From Pirellula sp. (lineage in GTDB: Bacteria > Planctomycetota > Planctomycetia > Pirellulales > Pirellulaceae), in contig JAJTID010000015.1 in the NCBI GenBank assembly GCA_021300155.1, forward strand, positions 1-64,000: 64,000 nt of DNA, in the 5' to 3' direction. A program made the translations under genes and the position numbers. Positions 45,855 through 54,175 of this stretch are shown here, piece after piece. The notes beneath the pieces are model-generated. The model ran no database searches. It worked only from the letters and a program-made list of their open reading frames with translations, and had not been told where the DNA came from. Each line of letters starts with the position of its first letter. Positions within the stretch are counted from its first letter, which is position 1.

Positions 45855-46397
45855 CTATGTCGCACTCTTACCAGGCTTAAGTTTCACAACTTCACCCACG
45901 TACCGAACCCCCTTACCTTTGTAAGGCTCGGGCTTGCGAAGAGCTCGAACGTAGGCAGCAAACTGGCCGACGGCCTGCTTGTTGCACCCCTTCACATTAA
46001 TGTGTGTCTGGTCTGGGCAGGTGACTTCGAGTCCCTCGGGAATCGGAACTTGCAGTTCGTTCGCAAATCCAACTCGCAACTGGAGAACTTTTCCCTTAAT
46101 CGCGGCCAAATATCCTACGCCGATGACTTCGAGCTTCTTCTCGTATCCAGTCTTTACCCCGATCACCATGTTGTTCACAAGTGCTCTGGTCAAACCATGG
46201 AAAGCTCTCGATGCTCGCTCTTCGTTAATCCGAGTAACGTCGACAGATTTTCCATCGTCACTCACCTTTACCGTTACTTCTTCACGGTGGGCAAAAGACA
46301 ACTTCCCTTTAGGACCTTCTACGTGGACCACGTTTCCGTCCACCGACACTTTTACACCGTCTAGGACTGGAATTGGTTTCTTACCGACACGAGACAT
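45855..46397 (-). CDS. rplF: 50S ribosomal protein L6
   Basis: 180 residues with the L6 start MSRVGKKPIPVLDGVKV, the internal repeat HVEGPKGKLSF, and the C-terminal TCPDQTHINVKGCNKQAVGQ with YKGKGVRYVGEVVKLKPGKS. L6 binds 23S rRNA near the factor-binding region. A short imperfect repeat of the type CTCTAtCGCGAC occurs in and around its 3' end. Confidence 0.96.
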   Translation of the reverse strand: MSRVGKKPIPVLDGVKVSVDGNVVHVEGPKGKLSFAHREEVTVKVSDDGKSVDVTRINEERASRAFHGLTRALVNNMVIGVKTGYEKKLEVIGVGYLAAIKGKVLQLRVGFANELQVPIPEGLEVTCPDQTHINVKGCNKQAVGQFAAYVRALRKPEPYKGKGVRYVGEVVKLKPGKSAT

Positions 46398-46504
46398 CTT
46401 GTTTACCTAAGCCTTGGAATGTTTGTAACAACCACTATGGTTGCAGTCTTCCGAAATTCACTTCCACAAAGATCCGAGCGAACTCAAATCCAGCAGTTTA
46501 CAAA

Positions 46505-46900
46505 TTAACTAACTTCAGCGAGAACTTCTCCGCCAAGCTTTTGTTGTCGAGCTTCTCGGTCGCTTACAACGCCCTTCGAAGTACTGACGATTGAAATTCC
46601 CATTCCATTCAAAATAGGCTTCAATTCGGCACACTTAGCATAGACTCGTCTTCCGGGCTTGCTAACGCGACGAACCGACTGAATGATTTTCTCACCGTTG
46701 GGACCGTACTTCAGTTCTATGCGGAGCATCTTCACTGGCTCGGCTTCCACTTCTGCATAATCCCAAATGTACCCCTCTCGCTTGAGAACATCGGCAACGC
46801 CGATTCGCAAATGCGAGAGTGGAACATCGACAAAACGTCGTTCAATTCGAACTGCGTTTCGGATGCGAGTTAACATGTCTGCAATTGGATCATTGATCAT
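46505..46900 (-). CDS. rpsH: 30S ribosomal protein S8
   Basis: 131 residues. NDPIADMLTRIRNA at the start, IELKYGPNGEKIIQSVRRVS in the centre and the C-terminal GMGISIVSTSKGVVSDREAR with GGEVLAEVS are the S8 signature. In E. coli S8 also represses the spc operon by binding its mRNA near rplE; the same might occur here, though no site was recognised. Confidence 0.96.
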   Translation of the reverse strand: MINDPIADMLTRIRNAVRIERRFVDVPLSHLRIGVADVLKREGYIWDYAEVEAEPVKMLRIELKYGPNGEKIIQSVRRVSKPGRRVYAKCAELKPILNGMGISIVSTSKGVVSDREARQQKLGGEVLAEVS

Positions 46901-46921
46901 ATTCTTTAGCTCCCCCGTCTT

Positions 46922-47107
46922 CTACCAACTGGACTTTCGCACACCAGGGATCAACCCCTTATCAGCAAGCTGTCGAAAACAAATACGGCAAATACCGAAC
47001 TTGCGATATACAGCTCGAGGCCGACCGCAAAGCTTGCAGCGATTCTCTCGACGAGTTGAAAATTTTGGCTCACGACTGGCTTTTGCAATCTTGCTTTTGC
47101 TGGCCAC
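46922..47107 (-). CDS. rpsN: 30S ribosomal protein S14, zinc-binding type
   Basis: 61 residues, the short zinc-ribbon form. Two C-x2-C pairs: [20 protein letters not shown], followed by [18 protein letters not shown]. The short C+ form is the ancestral one; longer zinc-free forms replace it in many proteobacteria. Confidence 0.95.
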   Translation of the reverse strand: MASKSKIAKASREPKFSTRRENRCKLCGRPRAVYRKFGICRICFRQLADKGLIPGVRKSSW

Positions 47108-47187
47108 AGGTGGGTATCCGGTAGTACTAGGAAAAACGGGTTTGTGTAACTGTGGATTCGCGGAGAACTCTTCCGAGAATCATCAAA

Positions 47188-47748
47188 TTAGGCTGTTTTC
47201 TTCTTCGGTGCTCGGAACGGCATTCCAAACATCTCAAGCATCCTTCGAGCATGATCATCCGACTTGGCGGTCGTAACGATCGCAATATTCATCCCTTGAG
47301 CCTTAGCGTACTTGTCGCCATTCAACTCAGGGAAAACCAACCATTCCGACAACCCCATCGAGTAATTGCCGTTGCCATCAAAGGCCGTTCGGCTAACACC
47401 CCGGAAGTCGCGAACTCGGGGAAGAACAATGCTCACCAACCGATCCAAGAACTCGTACATTCGCTCACGTCGCAATGTGACTTTGCAGCCAATCGCTACT
47501 CCTTCGCGAAGCTTAAAACCTGCAATCGATTGACGAGCCATCGTCAAAACTGGTTTTTGTCCAGCGATCTCAGTCATGGCGTCCGCCGCCAATTCCAAAA
47601 ACTTCTTGTCTTGCATCGCTTCGCCGACCCCCATATTAATGGAAATCTTCTCGATCCTTGGAATAGCATAAAGGTTCGCTATCCCAAGCTCCTTTCCGAG
47701 CTCTGGACGAATGCTATCAAAATAGTGTTGTTGCAGTCGAGGTGCCAT
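47188..47748 (-). CDS. rplE: 50S ribosomal protein L5
   Basis: 186 residues. NLYAIPRIEKISINMGVGEA, RQSIAGFKLREGVAIGCKVT and LRRERMYEFLDRLVSIVLPR with FRGVSRTAFDGNGNYSMGLS identify L5, the protein that contacts 5S rRNA and P-site tRNA. The C-terminus ends in the usual ARRMLEMFGMPF. Confidence 0.96.
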   Translation of the reverse strand: MAPRLQQHYFDSIRPELGKELGIANLYAIPRIEKISINMGVGEAMQDKKFLELAADAMTEIAGQKPVLTMARQSIAGFKLREGVAIGCKVTLRRERMYEFLDRLVSIVLPRVRDFRGVSRTAFDGNGNYSMGLSEWLVFPELNGDKYAKAQGMNIAIVTTAKSDDHARRMLEMFGMPFRAPKKKTA

Positions 47749-47801
47749 TTTGGTCTGTGAGCCTCACAGGCTCCATTATCTCATGGGTTCAAACGAACGG
47801 T

Positions 47802-48152
47802 TTAGGACTTCTTCGCGTTAGATACACGCGCTGGAGCAACAACACTTATCGTTGCACCACTCTTTTTGCTATATCTTTCTTTGGTTCCATCTGGCAGGAA
47901 CCGCACGCCAATCCGTGTTGGCTTTCCTGTTTGAGGGCAAACCAATGCTACCTTGGAAGCGTCCACTGAAGATTCCTTCGATAGCCGGCCACCTTGAGGA
48001 TTTCGCTGCGATCGCTTCACGTGCTTGAATATCTTGTTTAGACCTTCAACCACCACCGTACCTTCAGCGCGATCTACTTTGAGCACTTTGCCCTTCTGAC
48101 CTTTGTCGCGCCCTGACAGCATGACAACGGTGTCATTCACTTTAATCAACAT
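47802..48152 (-). CDS. rplX: 50S ribosomal protein L24
   Basis: 116 residues with the KOW motif: VNDTVVMLSGRDKGQKGKVL, then VDRAEGTVVVEGLNKIFKHV and the C-terminal CPQTGKPTRIGVRFLPDGTK. L24 initiates large-subunit assembly. It directly abuts rplN, whose last base is adjacent. Confidence 0.95.
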   Translation of the reverse strand: MLIKVNDTVVMLSGRDKGQKGKVLKVDRAEGTVVVEGLNKIFKHVKRSQRNPQGGRLSKESSVDASKVALVCPQTGKPTRIGVRFLPDGTKERYSKKSGATISVVAPARVSNAKKS

Positions 48153-48521
48153 CTAAACTACCTCACTCGCCAGAGATACAATTTTTGTGAAGCTCTTTTC
48201 ACGAAGCTCTCGTGCAACCGCTCCAAATATTCGTGTTCCGCGTGGGTTGTTGTCTTTATCAACCAACACTACCGCGTTAGTGTCAAATCGAACATAGCTA
48301 CCGTCCGCTCTCCTTGCTGGCTGCGACACTCGCACCACCACTCCACGAACGACAGCCTTCTTCTTCACTTCGCTACCCGGAATTACGCTCTTAACCGAAC
48401 AGATGATAACATCACCCAGACTCGCATAACGCCGCCTGGTTCCTCCCAACACCTTGATGCACATCACCTCACGTGCACCTGTGTTATCTGCTACCACCAA
48501 TCTTGTTTCTTGCTGGATCAT
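48153..48521 (-). CDS. rplN: 50S ribosomal protein L14
   Basis: 122 residues, the usual length. [40 protein letters not shown] and [20 protein letters not shown] are invariant L14 segments. It binds 23S rRNA and the RsfS silencing factor in other bacteria. Confidence 0.97.
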   Translation of the reverse strand: MIQQETRLVVADNTGAREVMCIKVLGGTRRRYASLGDVIICSVKSVIPGSEVKKKAVVRGVVVRVSQPARRADGSYVRFDTNAVVLVDKDNNPRGTRIFGAVARELREKSFTKIVSLASEVV

Positions 48522-48595
48522 TTTGAACTAATTCCAAACTCTGTTTCGTGTTACTGCCGATGCTGCTGCCAATCGATACCCAAACTCGATGCCGG

Positions 48596-48880
48596 TTAGC
48601 TTGCTGCCGCTTCGTCGCCCACTACACTCTCTACCAACTTGTTCTTTTCAACAATACGAATCAAAGTCCATCGTTTCATCTTCGACAAAGGTCGGCATTC
48701 TTCGATCTCGACTTTGTCGCCCATCTTCGATACATCCTCTTCATCGTGCACGTGGCATACTGTCTTCTTCCGAATAATCTTCGAATAGCGCGGATGTCTC
48801 ACCAATCGCTCGATTTCGACTCGACGGGTCTTCGCCGCTTTATCGCTGGTAACAACACCAACCAAAATTCGCCGTGGCAT
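48596..48880 (-). CDS. rpsQ: 30S ribosomal protein S17
   Basis: 94 residues. RRILVGVVTSDKAAKTRRVE at the start, HVHDEEDVSKMGDKVEIEEC, and RPLSKMKRWTLIRIVEKN at the end match S17, an OB-fold protein binding 16S rRNA. Confidence 0.94.
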   Translation of the reverse strand: MPRRILVGVVTSDKAAKTRRVEIERLVRHPRYSKIIRKKTVCHVHDEEDVSKMGDKVEIEECRPLSKMKRWTLIRIVEKNKLVESVVGDEAAAS

Positions 48881-48924
48881 AATTCTTTAACGCTTGCTAG
48901 ATCAATAAATCGGAAATCAGTGAA

Positions 48925-49122
48925 CTAAGCCTTTTTCAGACTTCGTTCGGTTTGAATTGTACGTACTCGAGCAATCAACCGACGATTATGACGCATCTGC
49001 GTCGGCACGTCGACTCGCTCTGTCTGCGACTGCAACCGCAACTTGAACATCGTTTCAGCAGCATCTACCGCCGTAAGTTCGAGTTGCTCGTCACTCATTT
49101 CTCTAAGTTCTGAAGCTTTCAT
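48925..49122 (-). CDS. rpmC: 50S ribosomal protein L29
   Basis: 65 residues, two helices: MKASELREMSDEQLELTAVD and the RHNRRLIARVRTIQTERSL C-terminal pattern. L29 lies at the exit tunnel near the trigger-factor docking site. Confidence 0.93.
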   Translation of the reverse strand: MKASELREMSDEQLELTAVDAAETMFKLRLQSQTERVDVPTQMRHNRRLIARVRTIQTERSLKKA

Positions 49123-49191
49123 TCTGTTTCAGTCTTTAATATTTTCTTCAGTCAAATTTTTCGATATCAATCCGATCAACCACGCAGCAAC

Positions 49192-49608
49192 CTACGCTGG
49201 CCGACGTCGGATCAGACGAACTGGAATCGGCATCTTGGCTGCAAGACGAGCAAAGCAGACTTTTGCCTGCTGCTCTGTCACACCACCAAGCTCATACAAA
49301 ACCGTTCCAGGTCGAACCACAGCTACCCAGTATTCCGGCTCCCCTTTACCTTTACCCATCCGGGTTTCCAAAGGCTTCGAAGAAATTGGTTTATCTGGAA
49401 ATATCCGGATGTAAAGCCGACCTTCACCACGAACGTATTGATTTCCGGCGATACGCCCCGCTTCGATTGTCTGGGCTCGGATCCAACCACCTTGAAGGCA
49501 TTGGAGACCAAAGTCACCGAAAACAACCTTATTACCGCGGGTCGCGTTACCTTTTATACGTCCTCTTTGGCTTTTTCGGTGCTTGACCCGTTTGGGCATC
49601 AGCGCCAT
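49192..49608 (-). CDS. rplP: 50S ribosomal protein L16
   Basis: 138 residues from the ATG at 49608 (MALMPKRVKHRKSQRG); ATG codons at 49617 and 49599 are alternatives. RPGTVLYELGGVTEQQAKVC near the C-terminus and the IRIFPDKPISSKPLETRMGK region are L16 hallmarks. It contacts A-site tRNA. Its 5' end overlaps the 3' end of rpsC by about 60 nt in a different frame, which is unusual in this cluster. Confidence 0.95.
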   Translation of the reverse strand: MALMPKRVKHRKSQRGRIKGNATRGNKVVFGDFGLQCLQGGWIRAQTIEAGRIAGNQYVRGEGRLYIRIFPDKPISSKPLETRMGKGKGEPEYWVAVVRPGTVLYELGGVTEQQAKVCFARLAAKMPIPVRLIRRRPA

Positions 49609-50260
49609 CGTTAGCATCTCCCGCGTAAGAACCTTGATTTACCCACACTTGAATGCCGATGTTTCCTTGCGGAGTAGCGGCTTCAGCGAACCCATAACTA
49701 ATCTTTGCCTGAATCGTACTCAAAGGCAGAGCACCTGCGTTGCCTTTTTCGCAACGAGCCATTTCTGCACCACCAAGACGTCCAGACATTTGTATCTTGA
49801 TACCCAATGCACCCGCATCCATCGCTGTTTCAATCGAACGCTTCATCGTCCGACGGAAACTTGACCGCTTAGCCAATTGCTTAGCAATGTCTTCGGCAAT
49901 CAATTGCGCCTGAATCTCAGGACGGTATACTTCCTCAACCTTCAGGTTGACTCTTCGCCCGATTAAGTTCTGCAACTCTTCCTGCAAAACTTCGATCTCT
50001 GTACCCTTTTTGCCGATGATCAAGCCTGGCTTGGCCACGAAAACCATCAACCGAACTTCATCACGTGTTCGCTCAATCTCGATACGATCGATCCCAGCCT
50101 CTCTGTATGCAGGCTTCGTCGGATGAAACTTAATGAACTTGCGAATCTTCTGGTCTTCTACCAAAAGCTCAGCAAACTCTTTTTTGTTAGCATACCATCG
50201 GCTCTTCCAGCCCATGACGATGCCAGTACGAAAACCAATTGGATTTACTTTTTGTCCCAT
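49547..50260 (-). CDS. rpsC: 30S ribosomal protein S3
   Basis: 237 residues. GQKVNPIGFRTGIVMGWKSR at the start, the KH-type GLIIGKKGTEIEVLQEELQN motif, and RRTMKRSIETAMDAGALGIK with GRLGGAEMARCEKGNAGALP at the C-terminal domain. It ends with an Asp/Lys-rich tail (GDANDGADAQTGQAPKKPKR). S3 lies at the mRNA entry channel. The last 20 or so codons overlap rplP. Confidence 0.96.
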   Translation of the reverse strand: MGQKVNPIGFRTGIVMGWKSRWYANKKEFAELLVEDQKIRKFIKFHPTKPAYREAGIDRIEIERTRDEVRLMVFVAKPGLIIGKKGTEIEVLQEELQNLIGRRVNLKVEEVYRPEIQAQLIAEDIAKQLAKRSSFRRTMKRSIETAMDAGALGIKIQMSGRLGGAEMARCEKGNAGALPLSTIQAKISYGFAEAATPQGNIGIQVWVNQGSYAGDANDGADAQTGQAPKKPKRTYKR

Positions 50261-50270
50261 ATCTCAGTTC

Positions 50271-50627
50271 CTACAGCTCTTCCAGACGTTTGAGTTCTAC
50301 CGAAATGTGGCTCGTTCGCTTGAGAACTGTGAACGCCTGGCCTCGCGACATCGGTCGAAATCGCTTGAACATAGGACCGCCGTCGATGCGAGCATCCACG
50401 ACCACCAACTCTTCCGCAGAGAAAGAACGTCCACCGTTTTGCTCTGTGTCTTGCGCGTTGCCAACTGCACTCTTGATCACCTTCTCCAACATTCGAGCAC
50501 CTCGATGGGGCTGAAATTGGAGCAGCTCAAGTGCCTCGTCAGCAAACTTACCACGAACCAAGTCAGCCAGAGGACGAACCTTTCTGGAACTGATGCGTGC
50601 GTATCGATGAACGGCCTTAAAAGCCAT
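50271..50627 (-). CDS. rplV: 50S ribosomal protein L22
   Basis: 118 residues. YARISSRKVRPLADLVRGKF at the start and DARIDGGPMFKRFRPMSRGQ near the C-terminal hairpin that lines the exit tunnel. The MSRGQ with neighbouring AFTVLKRTSHISV matches L22. Confidence 0.95.
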   Translation of the reverse strand: MAFKAVHRYARISSRKVRPLADLVRGKFADEALELLQFQPHRGARMLEKVIKSAVGNAQDTEQNGGRSFSAEELVVVDARIDGGPMFKRFRPMSRGQAFTVLKRTSHISVELKRLEEL

Positions 50628-50652
50628 GATAAATCCCTATTTCAAAAAGTCG

Positions 50653-50925
50653 TTACTTCTTGCCGCCCTTACCGCCGTGCCCACGGAATGTCCGGGTCGG
50701 TGCAAACTCGCCGAGTTTGTGACCAACCATATCTTCCGTTACAAACACTTTGATGTGAGCCTTGCCGTTGTGAACCATGAAGGTCGCTCCAACGAACTCT
50801 GGAACGATGGTGCATCGACGCGCCCAAGTCGTGATCGGTTGACCGTCACCCTTTTCTCGCGCCTTCAGCAACTTTGCGAACAGCTTGGGCTCTACGAAAG
50901 GCCCCTTTTTTGTCGAACGTCCCAT
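50653..50925 (-). CDS. rpsS: 30S ribosomal protein S19
   Basis: 90 residues. [40 protein letters not shown] and [20 protein letters not shown] are near-invariant S19 sequences. S19 sits in the head of the small subunit. Confidence 0.97.
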   Translation of the reverse strand: MGRSTKKGPFVEPKLFAKLLKAREKGDGQPITTWARRCTIVPEFVGATFMVHNGKAHIKVFVTEDMVGHKLGEFAPTRTFRGHGGKGGKK

Positions 50926-50948
50926 ACGTCAGAACTCTTCCCTACAAA

Positions 50949-51806
50949 CTACTTAAGTTTTAATTGACCGTAACGAACCGACTTGCGTCGACGAATAATC
51001 GCGGTATTGCTTGGCTTTCGTGGCCGACGTGTCTTGCCACCCTTCGCCAAAACACCGGTCGGACTGACCGGATGTCGACCGCCCTTGGTTCGGCCTTCAC
51101 CACCACCGTGCGGGTGATCGTGAGGGTTCATCGCCGTACCACGAACGTGTGGCCTCCAACCCTTCCATCGGTTCCGTCCCGCTTTGCCGATTCGAACCGC
51201 GTCGTGATCCGAATTTCCGATCTTGCCAATGACAGCACGGCACTGACCAGGAACCCGCCGAATTTCACCGCTCGGAAGCTGCAACTGCGCCCAACCCGAC
51301 TCTCGCGCCATCAAGACAGCCGAGGTACCTGCCGAACGACAAAGAGCAGCCCCACGCCCTGGCGTCATTTCCACACAGCAAACTTCCGTTCCTGGCGGTA
51401 TGTTTCGCATCGGTAAGCAATTCCCAACCGTCGGCGGTGCATCCGAACCATTGACTAGCGTCTGACCAGCCTTCAAGCCGTCCGGCGCAATGATATACGC
51501 CTTTTCTCCGTCCGCGTAATGCAGCAGTGCAATCCGAGCCGATCGGTTTGGATCGTACTGAATCGAATCCACCTTTGCAGCAACACCATCCTTCGTTCTA
51601 CGAAAGTCGATGATGCGATACATCTGCTTGTGCCCACCACCACGATGGCGTGCAGTGATAAAACCTTGATTGTTCCGACCGCCGTGACGCTTCAATCTCT
51701 TCAAGAGAGACTTCTCAGGCTTTGCACCTGGCGTTAATTCAGCAAAATCGCTAACCGATGAATTTCTTCGGCCCGGCGATGTTGGTCGATATACTCGAAT
51801 TCCCAT
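50949..51806 (-). CDS. rplB: 50S ribosomal protein L2
   Basis: 285 residues. [60 protein letters not shown] and the highly conserved [20 protein letters not shown] near the peptidyl-transferase centre. L2 is required for subunit association and tRNA binding. Confidence 0.97.
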   Translation of the reverse strand: MGIRVYRPTSPGRRNSSVSDFAELTPGAKPEKSLLKRLKRHGGRNNQGFITARHRGGGHKQMYRIIDFRRTKDGVAAKVDSIQYDPNRSARIALLHYADGEKAYIIAPDGLKAGQTLVNGSDAPPTVGNCLPMRNIPPGTEVCCVEMTPGRGAALCRSAGTSAVLMARESGWAQLQLPSGEIRRVPGQCRAVIGKIGNSDHDAVRIGKAGRNRWKGWRPHVRGTAMNPHDHPHGGGEGRTKGGRHPVSPTGVLAKGGKTRRPRKPSNTAIIRRRKSVRYGQLKLK

Positions 51807-51821
51807 AGTTCCAGCCGTTCC

Positions 51822-52133
51822 TTAGAAGAAGTCGATCTTGTGTTCGCTGCTCAACTTGACAATCGCTTTCTTCCAAGCTCTCGTCACACCGAGTTTCGCT
51901 TTGTAACGGCGACTCTTGCCGGCACGATTTTGTGTCGCTACCGCAATCACCTTTACATTAAATAGCTCTTCGATTGCATCCTTAATGTCGGTCTTGTCCG
52001 CCAACGGATTCACTTCGAAAGCATAACGATTTTGTCGCGTAGCTTTGTGCACACCCTTTTCGGTCACCAATGGTCGTATGACGATTTGGTGCGCCGTTAG
52101 TGTCATGCTAGTTTTAGGTGGCTGCTTTGCCAT
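51822..52133 (-). CDS. rplW: 50S ribosomal protein L23
   Basis: 103 residues. HQIVIRPLVTEKGVHKATRQ, RYAFEVNPLADKTDIKDAIE and LFNVKVIAVATQNRAGKSRR follow the L23 pattern. L23 lies at the tunnel exit and docks trigger factor and SRP. Confidence 0.95.
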   Translation of the reverse strand: MAKQPPKTSMTLTAHQIVIRPLVTEKGVHKATRQNRYAFEVNPLADKTDIKDAIEELFNVKVIAVATQNRAGKSRRYKAKLGVTRAWKKAIVKLSSEHKIDFF

Positions 52134-52194
52134 GATTCTCTTTCGCGTTCCCGCTCAAACACCCCCGAAGGGACCCTATTGTTAATACTCAATA

Positions 52195-52821
52195 CTAACC
52201 AACTCGCGACTTGATCCAGTCGAGAGCTTCACGCGTCACGACCAACTTTCGAGGCCGCAAAACCGCGAGTGCGTTCAAATCTGAAACCGTACTTACAGTG
52301 CAACCTTGAATGTTTCGACCACTCAAATAAACATTGCGATCCACACCGCCGATTGCCAACGTCTTTGTTTGACCCTCAAGACCCAAAGCCCTGAATGCAG
52401 CCGCCAACGTCTTCGTCTTTGGCGACTCCATCTTCAACTGATCCACCACAACAACCGACCCCGAAGAAATCTTCGAAGCGATCGCCATACGCGTCGCAGC
52501 CTGAACAGCCTTGCGAGGAAGCCGATAGTAATACGATCGAGGCTGGCGGGAATTCGCATGCCCACCACCACGACGAACCGGGGTCCGCCTCGCACCAGCA
52601 CGCGCGTTACCCGTCCCCTTTTGCTTGTAAAGCTTCTTTGTAGAGCCAGAGACCTCACCACGCGACTTTGTTTTATTGCTACCTTGACGCTTGTTCGCCA
52701 AGTACATCACGACCACGTCGTGAAGGAGCTGCTTACTAACCTTCGGAGCGATCAAAGCCGGATCGATTTCATAATCGCCAACCTTGTTGCCCGCGAGATC
52801 AAAAACTGGAAGTGTTGTCAT
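52195..52821 (-). CDS. rplD: 50S ribosomal protein L4
   Basis: 208 residues. RQGSNKTKSRGEVSGSTKKL and YKQKGTGNARAGARRTPVRR, then GGHANSRQPRSYYYRLPRKA form the long L4 loop that reaches the exit tunnel. In E. coli L4 also represses the S10 operon; no leader structure was recognised here. Confidence 0.96.
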   Translation of the reverse strand: MTTLPVFDLAGNKVGDYEIDPALIAPKVSKQLLHDVVVMYLANKRQGSNKTKSRGEVSGSTKKLYKQKGTGNARAGARRTPVRRGGGHANSRQPRSYYYRLPRKAVQAATRMAIASKISSGSVVVVDQLKMESPKTKTLAAAFRALGLEGQTKTLAIGGVDRNVYLSGRNIQGCTVSTVSDLNALAVLRPRKLVVTREALDWIKSRVG

Positions 52822-52867
52822 TATTAAAATTTACCTCAATGCCTTGGGCGAAACCCTCAGCCAATAC

Positions 52868-53554
52868 TTAGCCGAGCTTGTTGGTTTCACGAACGATAAC
52901 GAAGCCGCCCGTCGGACCAGGAACGGCACCATGAACGAGCAGCAAATTGTTCTCCGTATCCACACGAACTACCTTCATATTCCGCATTGTGACACGATCA
53001 ACACCGTAATGCCCCGCACCCTTCTTACCCTTACGAACACGACCAGGATAAGTACCAGCACTCGTACCACCAGCATGCCGGTGAACTTTCTTCACACCGT
53101 GCGTCGCACGCTGACCAGCGTAATTATGCCGCTTCATCCAACCAGAGAAACCACAACCCTTCGAAGTACCAGTCACATCAACCGACTTCACGCCATCAAG
53201 CACACTAACCTTGATTTCAGCGCCGACTTCAGCAGTCGCAGCGCCGCGAAACTCCCGAACAAACCGCTTTGGCTCACACTCAGGCTTCACACCGACCGAA
53301 CCACCAGCCGCCTTCAGCTTGGTCGATCTCTTGCTAGAAATAGAAGCAACATGACCCCGCCCAGCACGGCCGACCAATCGCCGCGGCTTGTCTGCGAAAC
53401 CAATCTGCATTGCCTCGTAACCATCACGATCTACGGTCTTGACTTGCAAAACATGGCAGGGACCTGCCTCAATAACAGTAACCGGAATCGCTCTTCCGTC
53501 CTGCTCAAAAATCTGTGTCATTCCGACCTTTCGGCCGAGTATACCTTTGCTCAT
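52868..53554 (-). CDS. rplC: 50S ribosomal protein L3
   Basis: 228 residues from the ATG at 53554 (MSKGILGRKVGMTQIFEQDG); an upstream ATG adds 17 residues without similarity. Further L3 features: GTSKGCGFSGWMKRHNYAGQ, THGVKKVHRHAGGTSAGTYP and GHYGVDRVTMRNMKVV. L3 initiates 23S rRNA folding near the peptidyl-transferase centre. Confidence 0.96.
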   Translation of the reverse strand: MSKGILGRKVGMTQIFEQDGRAIPVTVIEAGPCHVLQVKTVDRDGYEAMQIGFADKPRRLVGRAGRGHVASISSKRSTKLKAAGGSVGVKPECEPKRFVREFRGAATAEVGAEIKVSVLDGVKSVDVTGTSKGCGFSGWMKRHNYAGQRATHGVKKVHRHAGGTSAGTYPGRVRKGKKGAGHYGVDRVTMRNMKVVRVDTENNLLLVHGAVPGPTGGFVIVRETNKLG

Positions 53555-53722
53555 CGTTTTTTTCCGTAAATCGTTTGCCGAGAGGGACACACCAATGATT
53601 CGCAAGAGACTTCGCCCTAGCTTACGCCTACCTACATTTGGCAGATCGCATCTCGATGGTTACCCTCAGGGCTTCCGTTTCATTGTGGAATACCTGATGG
53701 ATACGTTAATAAAAAACCGCCA

Positions 53723-54055
53723 CTATCGCGACGTCGCCTTGATCTTAATATCCACCCCTGCAGGCAGACTCAATTTATTCAAAGCCTCAATGGTCTTTGC
53801 CGTCGCTTGCTTGATGTCGATCAATCGCTTGTGAGTTCGAATTTCGAACTGCTGACGGGCCTTCTTGTCGATGTTCGGACCTGCTAGGACCGTATACTTT
53901 TCGATTCGAGTAGGCAACGGAATCGGACCATGCACCTCAGAGTGCGTTCGCTTGGCAGTGTCAACAATCTCAAGGGCGCTCTGATCCAAGACCGCATGAT
54001 CATAGGCTTCCATTCGGATCCGAATAACTTCATGCGAACCAGACACTGTGCTCAC
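53723..54055 (-). CDS. rpsJ: 30S ribosomal protein S10
   Basis: About 110 residues from a GTG near 54055 (GTG codons at 54058 and 54046 are alternatives; an ATG at 54085 gives 120). [40 protein letters not shown] and [20 protein letters not shown] identify S10, also the NusE antitermination factor. It is the first gene of the ribosomal cluster here; no tuf, fusA or rpsG gene precedes it. A gap of about 165 bp separates it from rplC. Confidence 0.93.
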   Translation of the reverse strand: MSTVSGSHEVIRIRMEAYDHAVLDQSALEIVDTAKRTHSEVHGPIPLPTRIEKYTVLAGPNIDKKARQQFEIRTHKRLIDIKQATAKTIEALNKLSLPAGVDIKIKATSR

Positions 54056-54175
54056 CACTTTGAAAAAACGTTGAAAACGCTGCAAATCTGTCGTTTTTAC
54101 AGCTCACCAAACCCCACGTCGCTCGCGGGAGGCAAAAAGATAGGGAGGTAAGGCCGAGCCGTCAATCGCAAATAT

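Noticed and set aside
45817..45869. Imperfect repeats of a CTCTAtCGCGAC-like unit between rplR and rplF
   Set aside because: The units are short, irregular and partly within the L6 3' end. Chance or old slippage is enough to explain them.
52306..53569. Long plus-strand frames opposite rplD and rplC
   Set aside because: They are antisense to highly conserved ribosomal protein genes and have no protein-like features.
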